Part shown: positions 44,586-53,730 of the stretch, one piece after another
Layout of the letters: each line of letters begins with the position of its first letter
Position numbering within the stretch: the stretch's first letter is position 1
From: Arthrobacter sp. NIO-1057
Lineage (GTDB): Bacteria > Actinomycetota > Actinomycetes > Actinomycetales > Micrococcaceae
Assembly: GCF_900094805.1 (NCBI RefSeq)
Contig: NZ_FMAT01000007.1
Span: forward strand, 1-64,000
Direction of reading: 5' to 3'
Length of the DNA stretch: 64,000 bases
Position numbers and translations under genes: made by a program
The notes under the pieces: generated by a model
The model's input: only the letters and a program-made list of their open reading frames with translations
Database searches by the model: none
What the model was told of the DNA's origin: nothing

Positions 44586-45395
44586 ATGAAGCGCACCATT
44601 CCTTTGTTGGCTACCGCCGCAGTTCTTGCCCTGTCCCTGAGCGCCTGCGGTTCTTCCGGCGGCTCCACCGAGTCATCCACTTCTGAACAGAGCGGTTCCG
44701 CTCTGCAAAAGGTGAAGGACGCCGGTGTTTTGACCGTTGGCACCGAGGGAACCTACCGCCCGTTCTCCTACCACGAAGGTAGCGATCTGACCGGCTATGA
44801 CGTTGATGTGATCAAGGCCGTCGGTGAAAAGATGGGCGTTGAGGTCAAGTTCCAGGAAACTCAGTGGGACGCAATTTTTGCGGGTCTTGATGCCGGACGC
44901 TTCGATGTGATCGCCAACCAGGTAGCCATCAACCCAGAGCGTGAAAAGAAGTATCTCTTCTCCGAGCCATACACCGTTTCTGAGGGCGTCGTGGTGACCA
45001 AGAGCGATAACACGGACATCACTTCCTTCGACTCCCTTAAGGGCAAAAAGACCGCGCAGTCGCTGACCAGTAGCTTCTACGAAGCGGCCAAGGCTGCCGG
45101 AGCGACCATCGAACCAGTCGAAGGCTGGGCCCAGTCAGTCACCTTGCTCAAGCAGGGTCGTGTGGATGCCACGGTTAATGACAAGCTGACCTTCTTGGAT
45201 TCCCAGAAGACTAACCCCGATGACAGTATCAAGATTGCCGCCGAATCCGCGGACAAGAGCGAATCAGCAGTGACGATGCGCCAGGGCTCCGAGGATCTGC
45301 AGAAAGCGATCGATGATGCCTTGGACCAGCTGCGCTCTGACGGCGAACTAGCCACGATCTCCGAAAAGTACTTCGGCGAAGACGTCAGCAAATAG
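44586..45395 (+). CDS. ABC importer solute-binding lipoprotein (polar amino acid or cystine type)
   Basis: Extracellular binding protein of the SBP_bac_3 family, 269 residues. The lipoprotein signal peptide ends in LSAC (C21). The mature domain begins GVLTVGTEGTYRPFSYHE, and the ETQWDAIFAGLDAGRFDVIANQ segment is the family signature. Similarity in style is to TcyJ/FliY cystine and to glutamine binders. ATG 44586 has GAGG upstream and gives a proper signal peptide, unlike an earlier TTG at 44541. It is followed by a hairpin before its permease gene. Confidence 0.9.
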   Translation: MKRTIPLLATAAVLALSLSACGSSGGSTESSTSEQSGSALQKVKDAGVLTVGTEGTYRPFSYHEGSDLTGYDVDVIKAVGEKMGVEVKFQETQWDAIFAGLDAGRFDVIANQVAINPEREKKYLFSEPYTVSEGVVVTKSDNTDITSFDSLKGKKTAQSLTSSFYEAAKAAGATIEPVEGWAQSVTLLKQGRVDATVNDKLTFLDSQKTNPDDSIKIAAESADKSESAVTMRQGSEDLQKAIDDALDQLRSDGELATISEKYFGEDVSK

Positions 45396-45420
45396 CCGAC
45401 ACTTTCCCTAGTGAAACAGT

Positions 45421-45457
45421 AGACTGGCTCCACACGTACCCAGCGTGGGGCCAGTCT
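45421..45457 (+). terminator. Attenuator-like hairpin between binding protein and permease genes
   Basis: AGACTGGCTCCAC pairs with GTGGGGCCAGTCT (one G-U) and is followed by CGTTTGTCT. As the downstream genes complete the same importer, this is probably partial termination that makes the binding protein more abundant. Confidence 0.75.
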
Positions 45458-45478
45458 CGTTTGTCTCGAAGGTAGCTC

Positions 45479-46144
45479 ATGGATTCGAATTGGCAGTTAT
45501 TTATCGATTCGCTCTGGCCCTTGGCCAAGGGTGCAATCACCGCAACTATTCCCCTAGCGCTGATCAGTTTTGCCCTTGGGCTGGTGATCGCCTTGGTCAT
45601 AGCTTTGATGCGGATCAGCAAAAACCCGGTGCTTTCGGGCATTGCCCGCGTCTATATTTCGATTATTCGCGGCACTCCCCTGCTGGTGCAGTTATTCGTC
45701 ATCTTTTATGGCATGCCCTCCTTGGGGATCACCATTGATCCTTGGCCCAGTGCCATCATCGCCTTCAGCCTGAATATCGGTGGCTACGCGGCTGAAATTA
45801 TTCGCGCTGCGATCCTCTCCGTACCCGCAGGACAGTGGGAAGCGGGTTACACCCTGGGCATGTCGCGAACACGCAGCCTCTACCGGTTGATTCTCCCGCA
45901 GGCCACCCGGGTGGCGATCCCGCCGCTGTCCAACTCCTTCATCTCGCTGGTGAAGGACACCTCGCTTGCTTCGACCATTCTGGTCACCGAAATGTTCCGC
46001 AAGGCCCAGGAAATCACGGCATCAACCTATGAGTTCATGCTGTTGTACTGTGAAGCGGCCGCAATCTACTGGGTGATCTGCCTGTTGCTCTCCGCCCTGC
46101 AAAATTCTGTTGAAGGAAGGCTGGAAAAGTATGTCGCAAAATAG
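45479..46144 (+). CDS. ABC importer permease (His/Glu/Gln/Arg type)
   Basis: A 221-residue membrane subunit with about five helices. RVYISIIRGTPLLVQLFVIFYG is the N-terminal HisMQ signature. AGYTLGMSRTRSLYRLILPQA is the EAA loop that contacts the ATPase. With the lipoprotein before it and the ATPase overlapping its end, it completes a polar amino acid or cystine importer. ATG 45479 follows GAAGGTAGCTC. Confidence 0.92.
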   Translation: MDSNWQLFIDSLWPLAKGAITATIPLALISFALGLVIALVIALMRISKNPVLSGIARVYISIIRGTPLLVQLFVIFYGMPSLGITIDPWPSAIIAFSLNIGGYAAEIIRAAILSVPAGQWEAGYTLGMSRTRSLYRLILPQATRVAIPPLSNSFISLVKDTSLASTILVTEMFRKAQEITASTYEFMLLYCEAAAIYWVICLLLSALQNSVEGRLEKYVAK

Positions 46145-46898
46145 CTCAACCTTGCTCAGCGTCACCGGTCTACACAAGGCATTTGGTGAGAACCAAGTTC
46201 TCAAGGGCATTGATTTTTCTGTCCGCTCCGGTGAAGTTGTGGCGCTCATCGGCCCTTCGGGTTCGGGCAAAACGACCGCATTGCGGTGCTTGAACGGACT
46301 TGAAATCGCTGACGCGGGAACCGTCGCGTTCCGCGGCGGACCGCAGGTGAGCTTCGATGCCAAGACCAAAGCCAAACAGGCGCAGATTCTCCGGGAACGT
46401 TCGGCGATGGTCTTCCAGGGCCACCATCTTTTCCCGCATCTTACGGTGCTACAAAATGTCACTATCGGACCTATCGAGGTGCAAAAACGCCCGCGGAGTC
46501 AGGTTCTTGAAGAAGCCCGCAAGCTCTTAGACCGAGTTGGCCTGGGAGCGAAGGCTGACGCCTACCCGAATTCGCTCTCCGGTGGTCAACAGCAACGTGT
46601 GGGTATTGTTCGTGCCCTGATGCAGCAGCCAGACTTGTTGCTCTTTGATGAACCGACCAGCGCGCTTGATCCCGAACTCGTCGGTGAGGTGCTCAGCGTG
46701 ATTAAAGAACTCGCCCAAGAGGGTTGGTCCATGGTGCTGGTGACTCACGAATTGGCTTTTGCTAGGGACGTAGCCGACACGGTCGTTTTTATGGACGGCG
46801 GTGTCGTCGTGGAATCTGGGGCAGCGGACCAAGTTTTGTCGACCCCGGCGAATCCTCGTACCCAAGCTTTCGTTCAACGTCTTTTGCACCCGTTCTAG
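46131..46898 (+). CDS. ABC importer ATP-binding subunit (polar amino acid or cystine)
   Basis: A 255-residue ATPase. Walker A is GPSGSGKT (41-48), the signature is SLSGGQQQRVGIVRAL and Walker B is LLLFDEPTSALDPE. The switch His is in VLVTHELAFARDVAD. ATG 46131 lies inside the permease gene, 14 bases before its stop, so translation is coupled. The TTG at 46110 further upstream is less likely. Confidence 0.92.
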   Translation: MSQNSSTLLSVTGLHKAFGENQVLKGIDFSVRSGEVVALIGPSGSGKTTALRCLNGLEIADAGTVAFRGGPQVSFDAKTKAKQAQILRERSAMVFQGHHLFPHLTVLQNVTIGPIEVQKRPRSQVLEEARKLLDRVGLGAKADAYPNSLSGGQQQRVGIVRALMQQPDLLLFDEPTSALDPELVGEVLSVIKELAQEGWSMVLVTHELAFARDVADTVVFMDGGVVVESGAADQVLSTPANPRTQAFVQRLLHPF

Positions 46899-46904
46899 AA
46901 AGCA

Positions 46905-46916
46905 TAGAGTAATGCT
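46905..46916 (+). promoter_or_regulatory. Leaderless-type -10 element before the HerA-like gene
   Basis: TAGAGT (46905-46910) plus six bases directly precedes ATG 46917, with no Shine-Dalgarno. Confidence 0.5.
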
Positions 46917-48461
46917 ATGACCCAGGATACAAATGCATTGCTGACCAGCCTCATCGAAGGCTACAACTTTTCTACGGACGGCCTTGATCTCGGTGTAGCC
47001 CTGATTGACGGTAAGCCAGAGCCAACCGCACCGATCCGGTTGCCACTGAAGATGCTCAACCGTCACGGTCTGGTGGCCGGTGCCACCGGTACGGGTAAGA
47101 CGGTGACCCTGCAGCTGATGGCAGAACAACTGAGCAAGGCCGGGGTCCCGGTCTTCTTGGCAGACGTTAAAGGCGACCTCTCAGGTCTAGCTCAGGCTGC
47201 CGAAGGTTCGGAAAAGCTCACTGCTCGTTTAGCTGAAATGGGCAAGGAATTCTCGCCTCGCGCCAACCCTGTCGAGTTCCTTTCCTTGGGTGAAGGAACT
47301 CATGGGACCCCGGTGCGTGCCAGCGTTGATGCTTTTGGTCCGATTCTGTTGGCTCGTGTCCTGGAACTGAATGAAACGCAGGAAGAATGCTTGCAGCTGA
47401 TCTTCCACTATGCAGACTCTAATAAGCTCCCACTTGATGATCTGAGCGATGTAAAGTCCGTCATCAGCTTCCTGATCAGTGATGCTGGTGCCGAAGCGCT
47501 GAAGAATCTTGGCGGTGTTTCTGCTTCCACCGCGTCAGTGATCTTGCGTGGCATTACGATCATGCAGACCCAGGGTCTGGATCAGTTCTTCGGACAGCCA
47601 GAATTTGATACCGCCGACTTCTTGCAAGTTCGCGAAGACGGTAGCGGCGTCATCAACGTCTTGGAACTGCCCTCGGTGAACCAAAAGCCCATGCTGTTTT
47701 CGACGTTCCTCATGTGGCTCTTGGCAGACCTCTTCGAAGACTTGCCCGAAGCCGGCGACCTGGACAAGCCGAAGCTGGTGTTCTTCCTTGACGAAGCGCA
47801 CCTGCTTTTCAAGGACGCAACCAAGGCCTTCACCGATGCCATCATCAATACGGTGCGGTTGATCCGCTCCAAGGGTGTGGGATTGTTCTTCATTACCCAG
47901 TCCCCTACCGATCTGCCCGATGAAGTACTCGGCCAGCTGGGTAACCGTATTCAGCATGCGGTGCGCGTGTTCACTGCCAAGGATCAAAGTGCGCTGAAGA
48001 AGATCATCAAGACCTTCCCTGAAAATGGTGTTGATCTGCAAGAAGCACTCACTCAGGCGGGCGTCGGTGAAGCTGTCATCACGGTTCTTGGTGAAAGGGG
48101 TGCCCCGACCCCGGTAGCTTGGACCAAGATGTCTTCGCCAGGATCGGTCATCGGGCCGGCCTCGGCTGAAGTATTGGATGCCAGTTTGTTGGCTTCTCCT
48201 CTTGCTTCTCGTTATGCCACCGCTGTAGACCGTGAGTCCGCTCGTGAGATGCTCGATGCTAAGGCACAGTCTGCGGTGCCAGAAAGCACTCCAGAACCTC
48301 AGGCACCAGTCGAAGCTCCGCCGGCTCCGGCGCCTCGTCAACGGCGAGCGCCCAAGGCCGAACCAAATCCGATGATGGACATGGCCATGGATGCTGCGTC
48401 AATGATCGGGCGCGAACTGTTGCGAGGCATGTTTGGCAACCGAAAGCGTCGCCGTCGTTAG
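46917..48461 (+). CDS. HerA-like ATPase, DUF853/YjgR family
   Basis: A 514-residue P-loop NTPase of the FtsK/HerA class. Walker A is GATGTGKT (55-62), Walker B is PKLVFFLDEAHLLF, and the sensor stretch GVGLFFITQSPTDLPDEVLGQLGNRIQHA is typical of YjgR. The C-terminal 70 residues are Pro/Ala/Glu-rich, then a hydrophobic patch and the basic end NRKRRRR. YjgR proteins are conserved but have no proven role. HerA relatives pump DNA. The start appears leaderless. Confidence 0.88.
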   Translation: MTQDTNALLTSLIEGYNFSTDGLDLGVALIDGKPEPTAPIRLPLKMLNRHGLVAGATGTGKTVTLQLMAEQLSKAGVPVFLADVKGDLSGLAQAAEGSEKLTARLAEMGKEFSPRANPVEFLSLGEGTHGTPVRASVDAFGPILLARVLELNETQEECLQLIFHYADSNKLPLDDLSDVKSVISFLISDAGAEALKNLGGVSASTASVILRGITIMQTQGLDQFFGQPEFDTADFLQVREDGSGVINVLELPSVNQKPMLFSTFLMWLLADLFEDLPEAGDLDKPKLVFFLDEAHLLFKDATKAFTDAIINTVRLIRSKGVGLFFITQSPTDLPDEVLGQLGNRIQHAVRVFTAKDQSALKKIIKTFPENGVDLQEALTQAGVGEAVITVLGERGAPTPVAWTKMSSPGSVIGPASAEVLDASLLASPLASRYATAVDRESAREMLDAKAQSAVPESTPEPQAPVEAPPAPAPRQRRAPKAEPNPMMDMAMDAASMIGRELLRGMFGNRKRRRR

Positions 48462-48513
48462 TAAGATCCGCCGTTTTTTACCTGCCAGTTAGAGTCTGGA
48501 GCCCGAAACCAGA

Positions 48514-48527
48514 TAGCCTAGCTACTG
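48514..48527 (+). promoter_or_regulatory. Leaderless-type -10 element
   Basis: TAGCCT (48514-48519) ends 8 bases before ATG 48528. A TTAGAG 19 bases upstream is a weak -35 candidate. Confidence 0.4.
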
Positions 48528-49550
48528 ATGAAAACTCCTAACTCCACGCCGATCACCGCCACCCGCTTGGCCCTTCGTTGGACCCTTGCTGCGGTGGCGG
48601 TGCTCGTTCTGGCTGTTGCCGGCGTGATTATCGCTAATCGCACCCTGTTTTCCCCTTCACACGAGGTCAAGCTCCTGCAGCGTTACCTCGCCGATGGTGA
48701 TGGGGCCAAAGCCTTGGGTCTAATGAAAGCTCAAGTCCCTGAGGGCGACGCGGTGGCCCTGAACGGCGAGGTGCTCAAGCGCACGCAGTCTGGCATTACT
48801 GATTTCAGCGTTGATAGGCCCCAGGAAGTGGACCGCGACAGTGAACTGCGCACCGTCACCGCTCATTACAAGGCCACGGGCGTGGAGCAACAGTCCACCT
48901 ACACACTGCGTCATGCAGGCAAGTCGTGGTTATTTTTTGATCAGTGGGAGTTTGAACCATCCACCCTGCCCACTGTGAAGATCAAGGCGAACACGGTTAA
49001 TGAAGTAGCCGTGAACGAGCAGAAGATCCCGCTGGTGGCCGGGGTCAGTTCGCTACCGGTGTTCTACCCTTCGGTGCTCGATGCTAGTTTCAGCACCAAG
49101 AACTTTTCCGCGGACACTCGTGGCGTCGTGGTGACAAAGCCTGCGAAAGATCCAGTAGAGATTTCGTTGAAAACCCAGCCGACCAAGGCGTTTGTTGCTG
49201 CCATCAACACCCAGGTCAAAAAATATCTTGACGGATGTGCCAGCCAGCAGGTCCTCATGCCTTCGGGCTGCCCGTTTGCCTACAACACCTCGGCCAGGGT
49301 TGATTCCTCCACGATCAAATGGGACATTGACAACTATCCGACGATCGATGTCAGCTACTACAACGGCGCATGGGTGCTCTCACCGCTGAAGACCACCGCA
49401 ACGCTGACGCTCACCGAGCAAGATCTACGCACTGGTGCCAAGGAAAAGAAGACCGTCAAGGACACCTACTCCTTCACCGCTGACCTGACGACCAGCACCA
49501 CCGAGGTCTCTGTGGTTCCAGTGGCCGGTGGCGAACAGGTTGCCCAGTAA
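48528..49550 (+). CDS. Membrane-anchored extracytoplasmic protein of unknown function
   Basis: A 340-residue protein with one N-terminal helix (WTLAAVAVLVLAVAGVIIANRTLF) after a short basic segment, so the remaining about 300 residues lie outside. Two Cys residues close together (DGCASQQVLMPSGCPFAY) may form a disulfide. The central part reads as repeated beta strands: a Trp-containing TLRHAGKSWLFFDQWEFEP, then Val-rich strands. I do not recognise a family. The layout resembles actinobacterial membrane-tethered NTF2-like or YvbJ/TcaA-like proteins, but this is weak. The gene stands alone and is convergent with an MFS gene 9 bases away. Confidence 0.7.
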   Translation: MKTPNSTPITATRLALRWTLAAVAVLVLAVAGVIIANRTLFSPSHEVKLLQRYLADGDGAKALGLMKAQVPEGDAVALNGEVLKRTQSGITDFSVDRPQEVDRDSELRTVTAHYKATGVEQQSTYTLRHAGKSWLFFDQWEFEPSTLPTVKIKANTVNEVAVNEQKIPLVAGVSSLPVFYPSVLDASFSTKNFSADTRGVVVTKPAKDPVEISLKTQPTKAFVAAINTQVKKYLDGCASQQVLMPSGCPFAYNTSARVDSSTIKWDIDNYPTIDVSYYNGAWVLSPLKTTATLTLTEQDLRTGAKEKKTVKDTYSFTADLTTSTTEVSVVPVAGGEQVAQ

Positions 49551-49559
49551 CGCGCGATC

Positions 49560-50810
49560 TTAGCGGCCAAGCATTTCGCGGAATTGGTAGCGCAGCGGCA
49601 CCGCATTGGTCTTAAATTTTTGCCACAGGAACAGTGCTAGCAAACTGGCCAGCAGTGAGAGCACCGCACCGATGGACACGGCCATCTGCGTACCAAAAAG
49701 CTCAGCGAACCAGCCCACCATTGGCGAACCGATCGGTGTACCACCCTGCACCACCATCAAATACAGGGCCAATACCCGGGCTCGATACTGCCCCGGCACC
49801 GACATCTGCACCATGGTGTTGCAGCTGTTAAGGAAGGTCAGCGCGCCTAATCCGACCGGGATGAGCATGAGCGCAAAGAGCAGGTAATTGGGCATCCACG
49901 CACTAGCCAAAGCAGCGATGCCAAAGAACACGCCTCCGCCAATGAGGAAACGCCAGCGCGGGGCCGAACGTCGTGCCGCCAGTAGTGCCCCGGCAAATGT
50001 TCCCACCGCCATGATGCTGCCCAGAATGCCGTACTCCCCCGCGCCCACACCATACACCTCGGTGGCCATCAGCGCGTTGGTGAGCTGGAAGTTCAGCCCG
50101 AAGGTGCCAATGATGAAGGCGAGGAAGAAGATTAGTAGCAGGTCTTTGCGGCCCTTGACGTAGCTCAGACCCTCGCGGACCTGTCCCTTGGCCCGGGCCA
50201 CCGGTGTGGTGGGGTGTAGCGCATCCTTGCGCATGAACACCAGTGAGATGATTACCGCGAGGAAGGAGGCACCGTTGAGCAAAAAGGCGAGTCCGGTGCC
50301 GACCAGTGCGATCACTGCCCCGGCAATACCAGGGCCAGCGAGGCGGGCTAAGTTGAAGTTGGCGCTATTCAACGCCACCGCGTTAGCCAGGTGGGATTTG
50401 GGAACGACTTCGGAAACGAAGGCCTGACGGGCTGGTGCGTCGAAGGAGGCCCCCACGCCGAGTAATCCGGCCAGGACGTACACGTGCCACAGTTGCGCCG
50501 AATCGGTGACGACCAGAACTCCGAGGATCAGTGCGCACAAGCCCATGAAGCTTTGGGTCACCATTAGCAGGTGGCGTTTATTGCATCGGTCGGCGATCAG
50601 TCCCGCATAGGGTGCCAGGACAAGAACCGGTAAGAACTGTAGGCCGGTGGTGATGCCGGTGGCGACAGCGTCGTGGTCGGTGAGTTCGGTCAGTACCAGC
50701 CAGTCTTGGGCAACCCTTTGCATCCAGGTGCCGATATTTGAGACCAAAGCACCGATGATCCACAACCGGTAGTTGGGAATTTCCAATGCCCGGAACATTT
50801 TCGCTGCCAT
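49560..50810 (-). CDS. MFS exporter (EntS/MFS_3 type)
   Basis: A 416-residue transporter with 12 predicted helices. ALVSNIGTWMQRVAQDWLVL is the typical MFS_3 opening. AGLIADRCNKRHLL is the loop 2-3 motif. The family includes siderophore exporter EntS and macrolide exporters. The substrate is unknown. The protein ends in a short amphipathic tail. Confidence 0.9.
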   Translation of the reverse strand: MAAKMFRALEIPNYRLWIIGALVSNIGTWMQRVAQDWLVLTELTDHDAVATGITTGLQFLPVLVLAPYAGLIADRCNKRHLLMVTQSFMGLCALILGVLVVTDSAQLWHVYVLAGLLGVGASFDAPARQAFVSEVVPKSHLANAVALNSANFNLARLAGPGIAGAVIALVGTGLAFLLNGASFLAVIISLVFMRKDALHPTTPVARAKGQVREGLSYVKGRKDLLLIFFLAFIIGTFGLNFQLTNALMATEVYGVGAGEYGILGSIMAVGTFAGALLAARRSAPRWRFLIGGGVFFGIAALASAWMPNYLLFALMLIPVGLGALTFLNSCNTMVQMSVPGQYRARVLALYLMVVQGGTPIGSPMVGWFAELFGTQMAVSIGAVLSLLASLLALFLWQKFKTNAVPLRYQFREMLGR

Positions 50811-50860
50811 AAACTCTCGCCGGATCCCTCCGGTGCCTCCCGCACTCCAGTCTAATGCGA

Positions 50861-50903
50861 CACAGCGGGGAATGCTGAGGTTTCCTCTGCATTCCCCGCT
50901 GTG
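50861..50903 (-). terminator. Strong hairpin after the thioredoxin/NHL gene
   Basis: A 15-bp perfect outer stem (50861-50875 with 50889-50903) plus an inner GAGG/CCTC stem. It lies 24 bases after the thioredoxin/NHL stop and upstream of the MFS gene. Confidence 0.82.
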
Positions 50904-50926
50904 AGGTTCACACCGGTGTGGGTTAC

Positions 50927-52831
50927 TTAGTTCACGCCACGAAGGTCAAGCAATAGTTCGCTCTCGCCCTCGGCATCCAGTACTACCGGAATACCCCAGT
51001 CCTGCTGGTACAGGTGGCAGGCCGCGTGATCTGGGATCTCGCCACCTGGCTCACCATCACAGGCTGCGGCACGAGCGGTAATGTGCAGTACGCCGTCGGC
51101 CACTTCAGGGTTCAGCTTGAGGGTTCGAGTCAGACCAACCGAGGTTCCACCGCCGTCCAAGAGCAGTTCTTCTGGGCTGGAAGAAATCTTCAACTGGGTT
51201 GGATCGCCCCAACGGTCATCGAGCTTCTGCCCCTTCGGAGCGGCAAAACGCACGACGATCTCGTGGTTTCCAGCCTGCACGCGGGTCTTCGGGCGTTGGG
51301 TCTGGCTTGCGCCCTCATCAACGACCAATGCTTCGGCAGGGATTGGGATACGTACCAGTTGGTGGGTGTTGGTTTCCACGACCAGCAGTACCGGATCGCC
51401 GTCAACGGAAGTATCCACCAGCACGTCGGCTGGTTCCTTGAGCCCCTTGGCCAAGGTGGTCACCGTCTTGGTGGCTGGATCAAAGCGGCGCACTGCCCCG
51501 TTGTAGGAGTCGGCGACGGCCACCGAATGATCAGGCAATACTGCCACACCCAGTGGGTGCTGCAGGCGGGCCTGCTCGGCCTGGCCATCACGGAATCCGA
51601 AATCGAACAGGCCGGTGCCGATCGCGGTGTTCACGCTGATCGCTTCACCCTCGGCGACCTCGATCCAGCGCAGCGCACTGGTCTCCGAATCGGCGATCCA
51701 GATGTTCTCGCCATCTAAGGCCAGTCCCGAAGACTGGGCGAACCAGGCTTCCTCTGGCTTGCCATCGTTCAGGCCTTCCAGGCCGGTGCCGGCAAAGACC
51801 GACACGGCGCTGGTGCGTGGATCGAAAGCAAAAATCTGGTGGGTTCCAGCCATCGCGACGATTACCTTGCCCGAGGGGTGGTAGAGCACATCCCATGGGG
51901 AGGAGAGCGAAATGTTGGTGGCGTCGGTGCCCAGCTGAGTTGGCTGAACTTCCTGACGGGCATTCTCGGTATCCAGCAGACGCTGCACCCCATTGCCGGC
52001 CAGGGTGCCGACCGCACCGGTGCTCAGGTTCACCGAACGCAGTCGGTGGTTCACGGTATCGGCGACGATCACGTCGTAGCCAACCTCGGCGGCCAATTCG
52101 GTTGGCAGAGCGGTCAGGCCCTGCAGCTCGTTAAACTGTGCGCTGTCCGCATCCCCGTCGGCGTAACCCTTGGCGCCAGTACCGATGGTGCGGATAACCT
52201 CGAAGTTTGCATCCAGTTCCACCAGGCGGTGGTGGCCGGAGTCGCCCACCAAGAAGTTGCCGTTCTCCAAGGCGATGGCCTTGCCCGGAAAACGCAGGTC
52301 ACCTTCGCGAGCTTCTGGGGCAACATAGGGTCCGTCGCCGCGGTGCAAGGTGCCCTTGGCTTCGTGCTCGGCGATCAGTTCTTCCACCAGTGAGCCCAGT
52401 CCCTTGGCGTGGCCCTCACCGGAGAGGTGCGCCACGATGTAGCCTTCAGGATCCAGAACCACCAGGGTTGGCCAGGCGCGGGCGCCGTAGGCCTGCCAGG
52501 TGACCAGCTCTGGGTCATCGAGTACCGGGTGATGGATTTCATAACGTTCCACGGCTGCGGCCAAGGCATCTGGGTCTGCTTCGTGCTCAAATTTTGGTGA
52601 GTGCACACCCACGGTGACCAGCACGTCCGAGTACTGCTGTTCCAGCGGGCGCAGTTCATCGAGTACGTGCAGGCAGTTGATGCAGCAGAAGGTCCAGAAG
52701 TCCAGGAGCACGATCTTACCGCGCAGGGTCTCAAGGTCCAGCTGTTTACCGCCGGTATTCAGCCAGTTACGCCCCAGCAATTCGCTGGCGCGTACCTTGT
52801 AATTGGCGCGGACGGATTCTGTTGCGCTCAT
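50927..52831 (-). CDS. Thioredoxin-like/NHL-repeat protein (NHLRC2-like)
   Basis: A 634-residue fusion. Residues 15-165 are a TlpA/thioredoxin-like domain with the active site FWTFCCINC, where C50-I-N-C53 is the CxxC. Residues about 180-500 are a beta propeller made of NHL repeats (GDSGHHRLVELD, ADTVNHRLRSV, ADSYNGAVRRFD). The last 120 residues are a beta-rich domain with several Cys and His (DGEPGGEIPDHAACHLYQQDW). This is the bacterial counterpart of NHLRC2, a conserved protein of uncertain biochemical role. No signal peptide, so cytoplasmic. ATG 52831 is correctly spaced from AAGG. The ATG at 52837 is too close. Confidence 0.9.
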   Translation of the reverse strand: MSATESVRANYKVRASELLGRNWLNTGGKQLDLETLRGKIVLLDFWTFCCINCLHVLDELRPLEQQYSDVLVTVGVHSPKFEHEADPDALAAAVERYEIHHPVLDDPELVTWQAYGARAWPTLVVLDPEGYIVAHLSGEGHAKGLGSLVEELIAEHEAKGTLHRGDGPYVAPEAREGDLRFPGKAIALENGNFLVGDSGHHRLVELDANFEVIRTIGTGAKGYADGDADSAQFNELQGLTALPTELAAEVGYDVIVADTVNHRLRSVNLSTGAVGTLAGNGVQRLLDTENARQEVQPTQLGTDATNISLSSPWDVLYHPSGKVIVAMAGTHQIFAFDPRTSAVSVFAGTGLEGLNDGKPEEAWFAQSSGLALDGENIWIADSETSALRWIEVAEGEAISVNTAIGTGLFDFGFRDGQAEQARLQHPLGVAVLPDHSVAVADSYNGAVRRFDPATKTVTTLAKGLKEPADVLVDTSVDGDPVLLVVETNTHQLVRIPIPAEALVVDEGASQTQRPKTRVQAGNHEIVVRFAAPKGQKLDDRWGDPTQLKISSSPEELLLDGGGTSVGLTRTLKLNPEVADGVLHITARAAACDGEPGGEIPDHAACHLYQQDWGIPVVLDAEGESELLLDLRGVN

Positions 52832-52980
52832 TCTCATCCTTTCGCAGTTGCCGTGGTACGGCAGGTAGACCTTTATTATCGGCCACGGTGTGGTGCTGTC
52901 CTAAACGGTGTTAAGGAACATTGAGGTGCAACCTCGCTGGCCCCGCTTCTATTCCGCAGGGTATTCCGGCGGGTAGTCGG

Positions 52981-53730
52981 TTAGGGCAGTTGCGAGATGG
53001 CCGCGTTCATCACGTTCGTGGCCACTTCGTTAAACTTTGTATCCGAGAGTTCGGTGGCAGACACGAAGGAAACCATCACCGCATACTCGCTGGTCTTTTT
53101 GATCAGCACCAACGAATTCTGCGCATAGTCTCCGTTCCGGCTGTAGTACAGGGAGGAATCCGCAGCCTCAACCTTGGGGTCGGAGAATTTCAGGGTTTCG
53201 GTGTAGTCCATGCCGTTGAGCTTGACCGACTGGCACTTATCCAAGATCGTGGCCACATTCGCATTGTGCGCTTCTAAGGCAGCCTCTCCGTCATCCCCGA
53301 GCTTCGCGACCTCCACCGAACCGGTGATCGTTTGGTTCTCATTGGTGAAATCCGTGCGGGCCGATTCGGTGCCCATTTGCACCGGTGACCAGTTCAGGTC
53401 ATTAATCGGGGTCGAACACTGGGCAGGCAACACCACAATGTCCTTGAGCGTATCGGTGGGCGCGGTAGCCAAGGCTTCAAGGTCCTTGCCCTGAATTTTG
53501 GCGCTGCTCGGGAAGCCTAGTTGGGCGGCGATCACCGCACCGGCGGTGGTGGCCACCTGCGCCGTGGTCATCTCCTGGGAGGTTTCACTGGGGCTGGGGC
53601 TAGCAGTACCTTGGGCTGCGATCTTATGGGTTTCATCATCCGGCATTTCTGCCTGGGTTGATGAGCAGGCGCTGAGCGCCAGCACGGTGCATAGGGCCAG
53701 CGGTAGGGCAGCCATGAGTGGTTTAGGCAT
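52981..53730 (-). CDS. Lipoprotein of unknown function, last gene of the copper cluster
   Basis: A 249-residue exported lipoprotein. A short signal peptide ends in the lipobox LSAC. A Ser/Thr/Glu-rich linker and a globular domain of about 190 residues follow, with one disulfide-compatible Cys pair (LPAQCSTPI and DKCQSVKLN). The pattern resembles sensor-like domains of mycobacterial lipoproteins, but I cannot name a family. It overlaps the end of the CopD-CtaG gene by eight bases, so it belongs to that operon. ATG 53730 has GAGGAA upstream. Confidence 0.72.
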   Translation of the reverse strand: MPKPLMAALPLALCTVLALSACSSTQAEMPDDETHKIAAQGTASPSPSETSQEMTTAQVATTAGAVIAAQLGFPSSAKIQGKDLEALATAPTDTLKDIVVLPAQCSTPINDLNWSPVQMGTESARTDFTNENQTITGSVEVAKLGDDGEAALEAHNANVATILDKCQSVKLNGMDYTETLKFSDPKVEAADSSLYYSRNGDYAQNSLVLIKKTSEYAVMVSFVSATELSDTKFNEVATNVMNAAISQLP

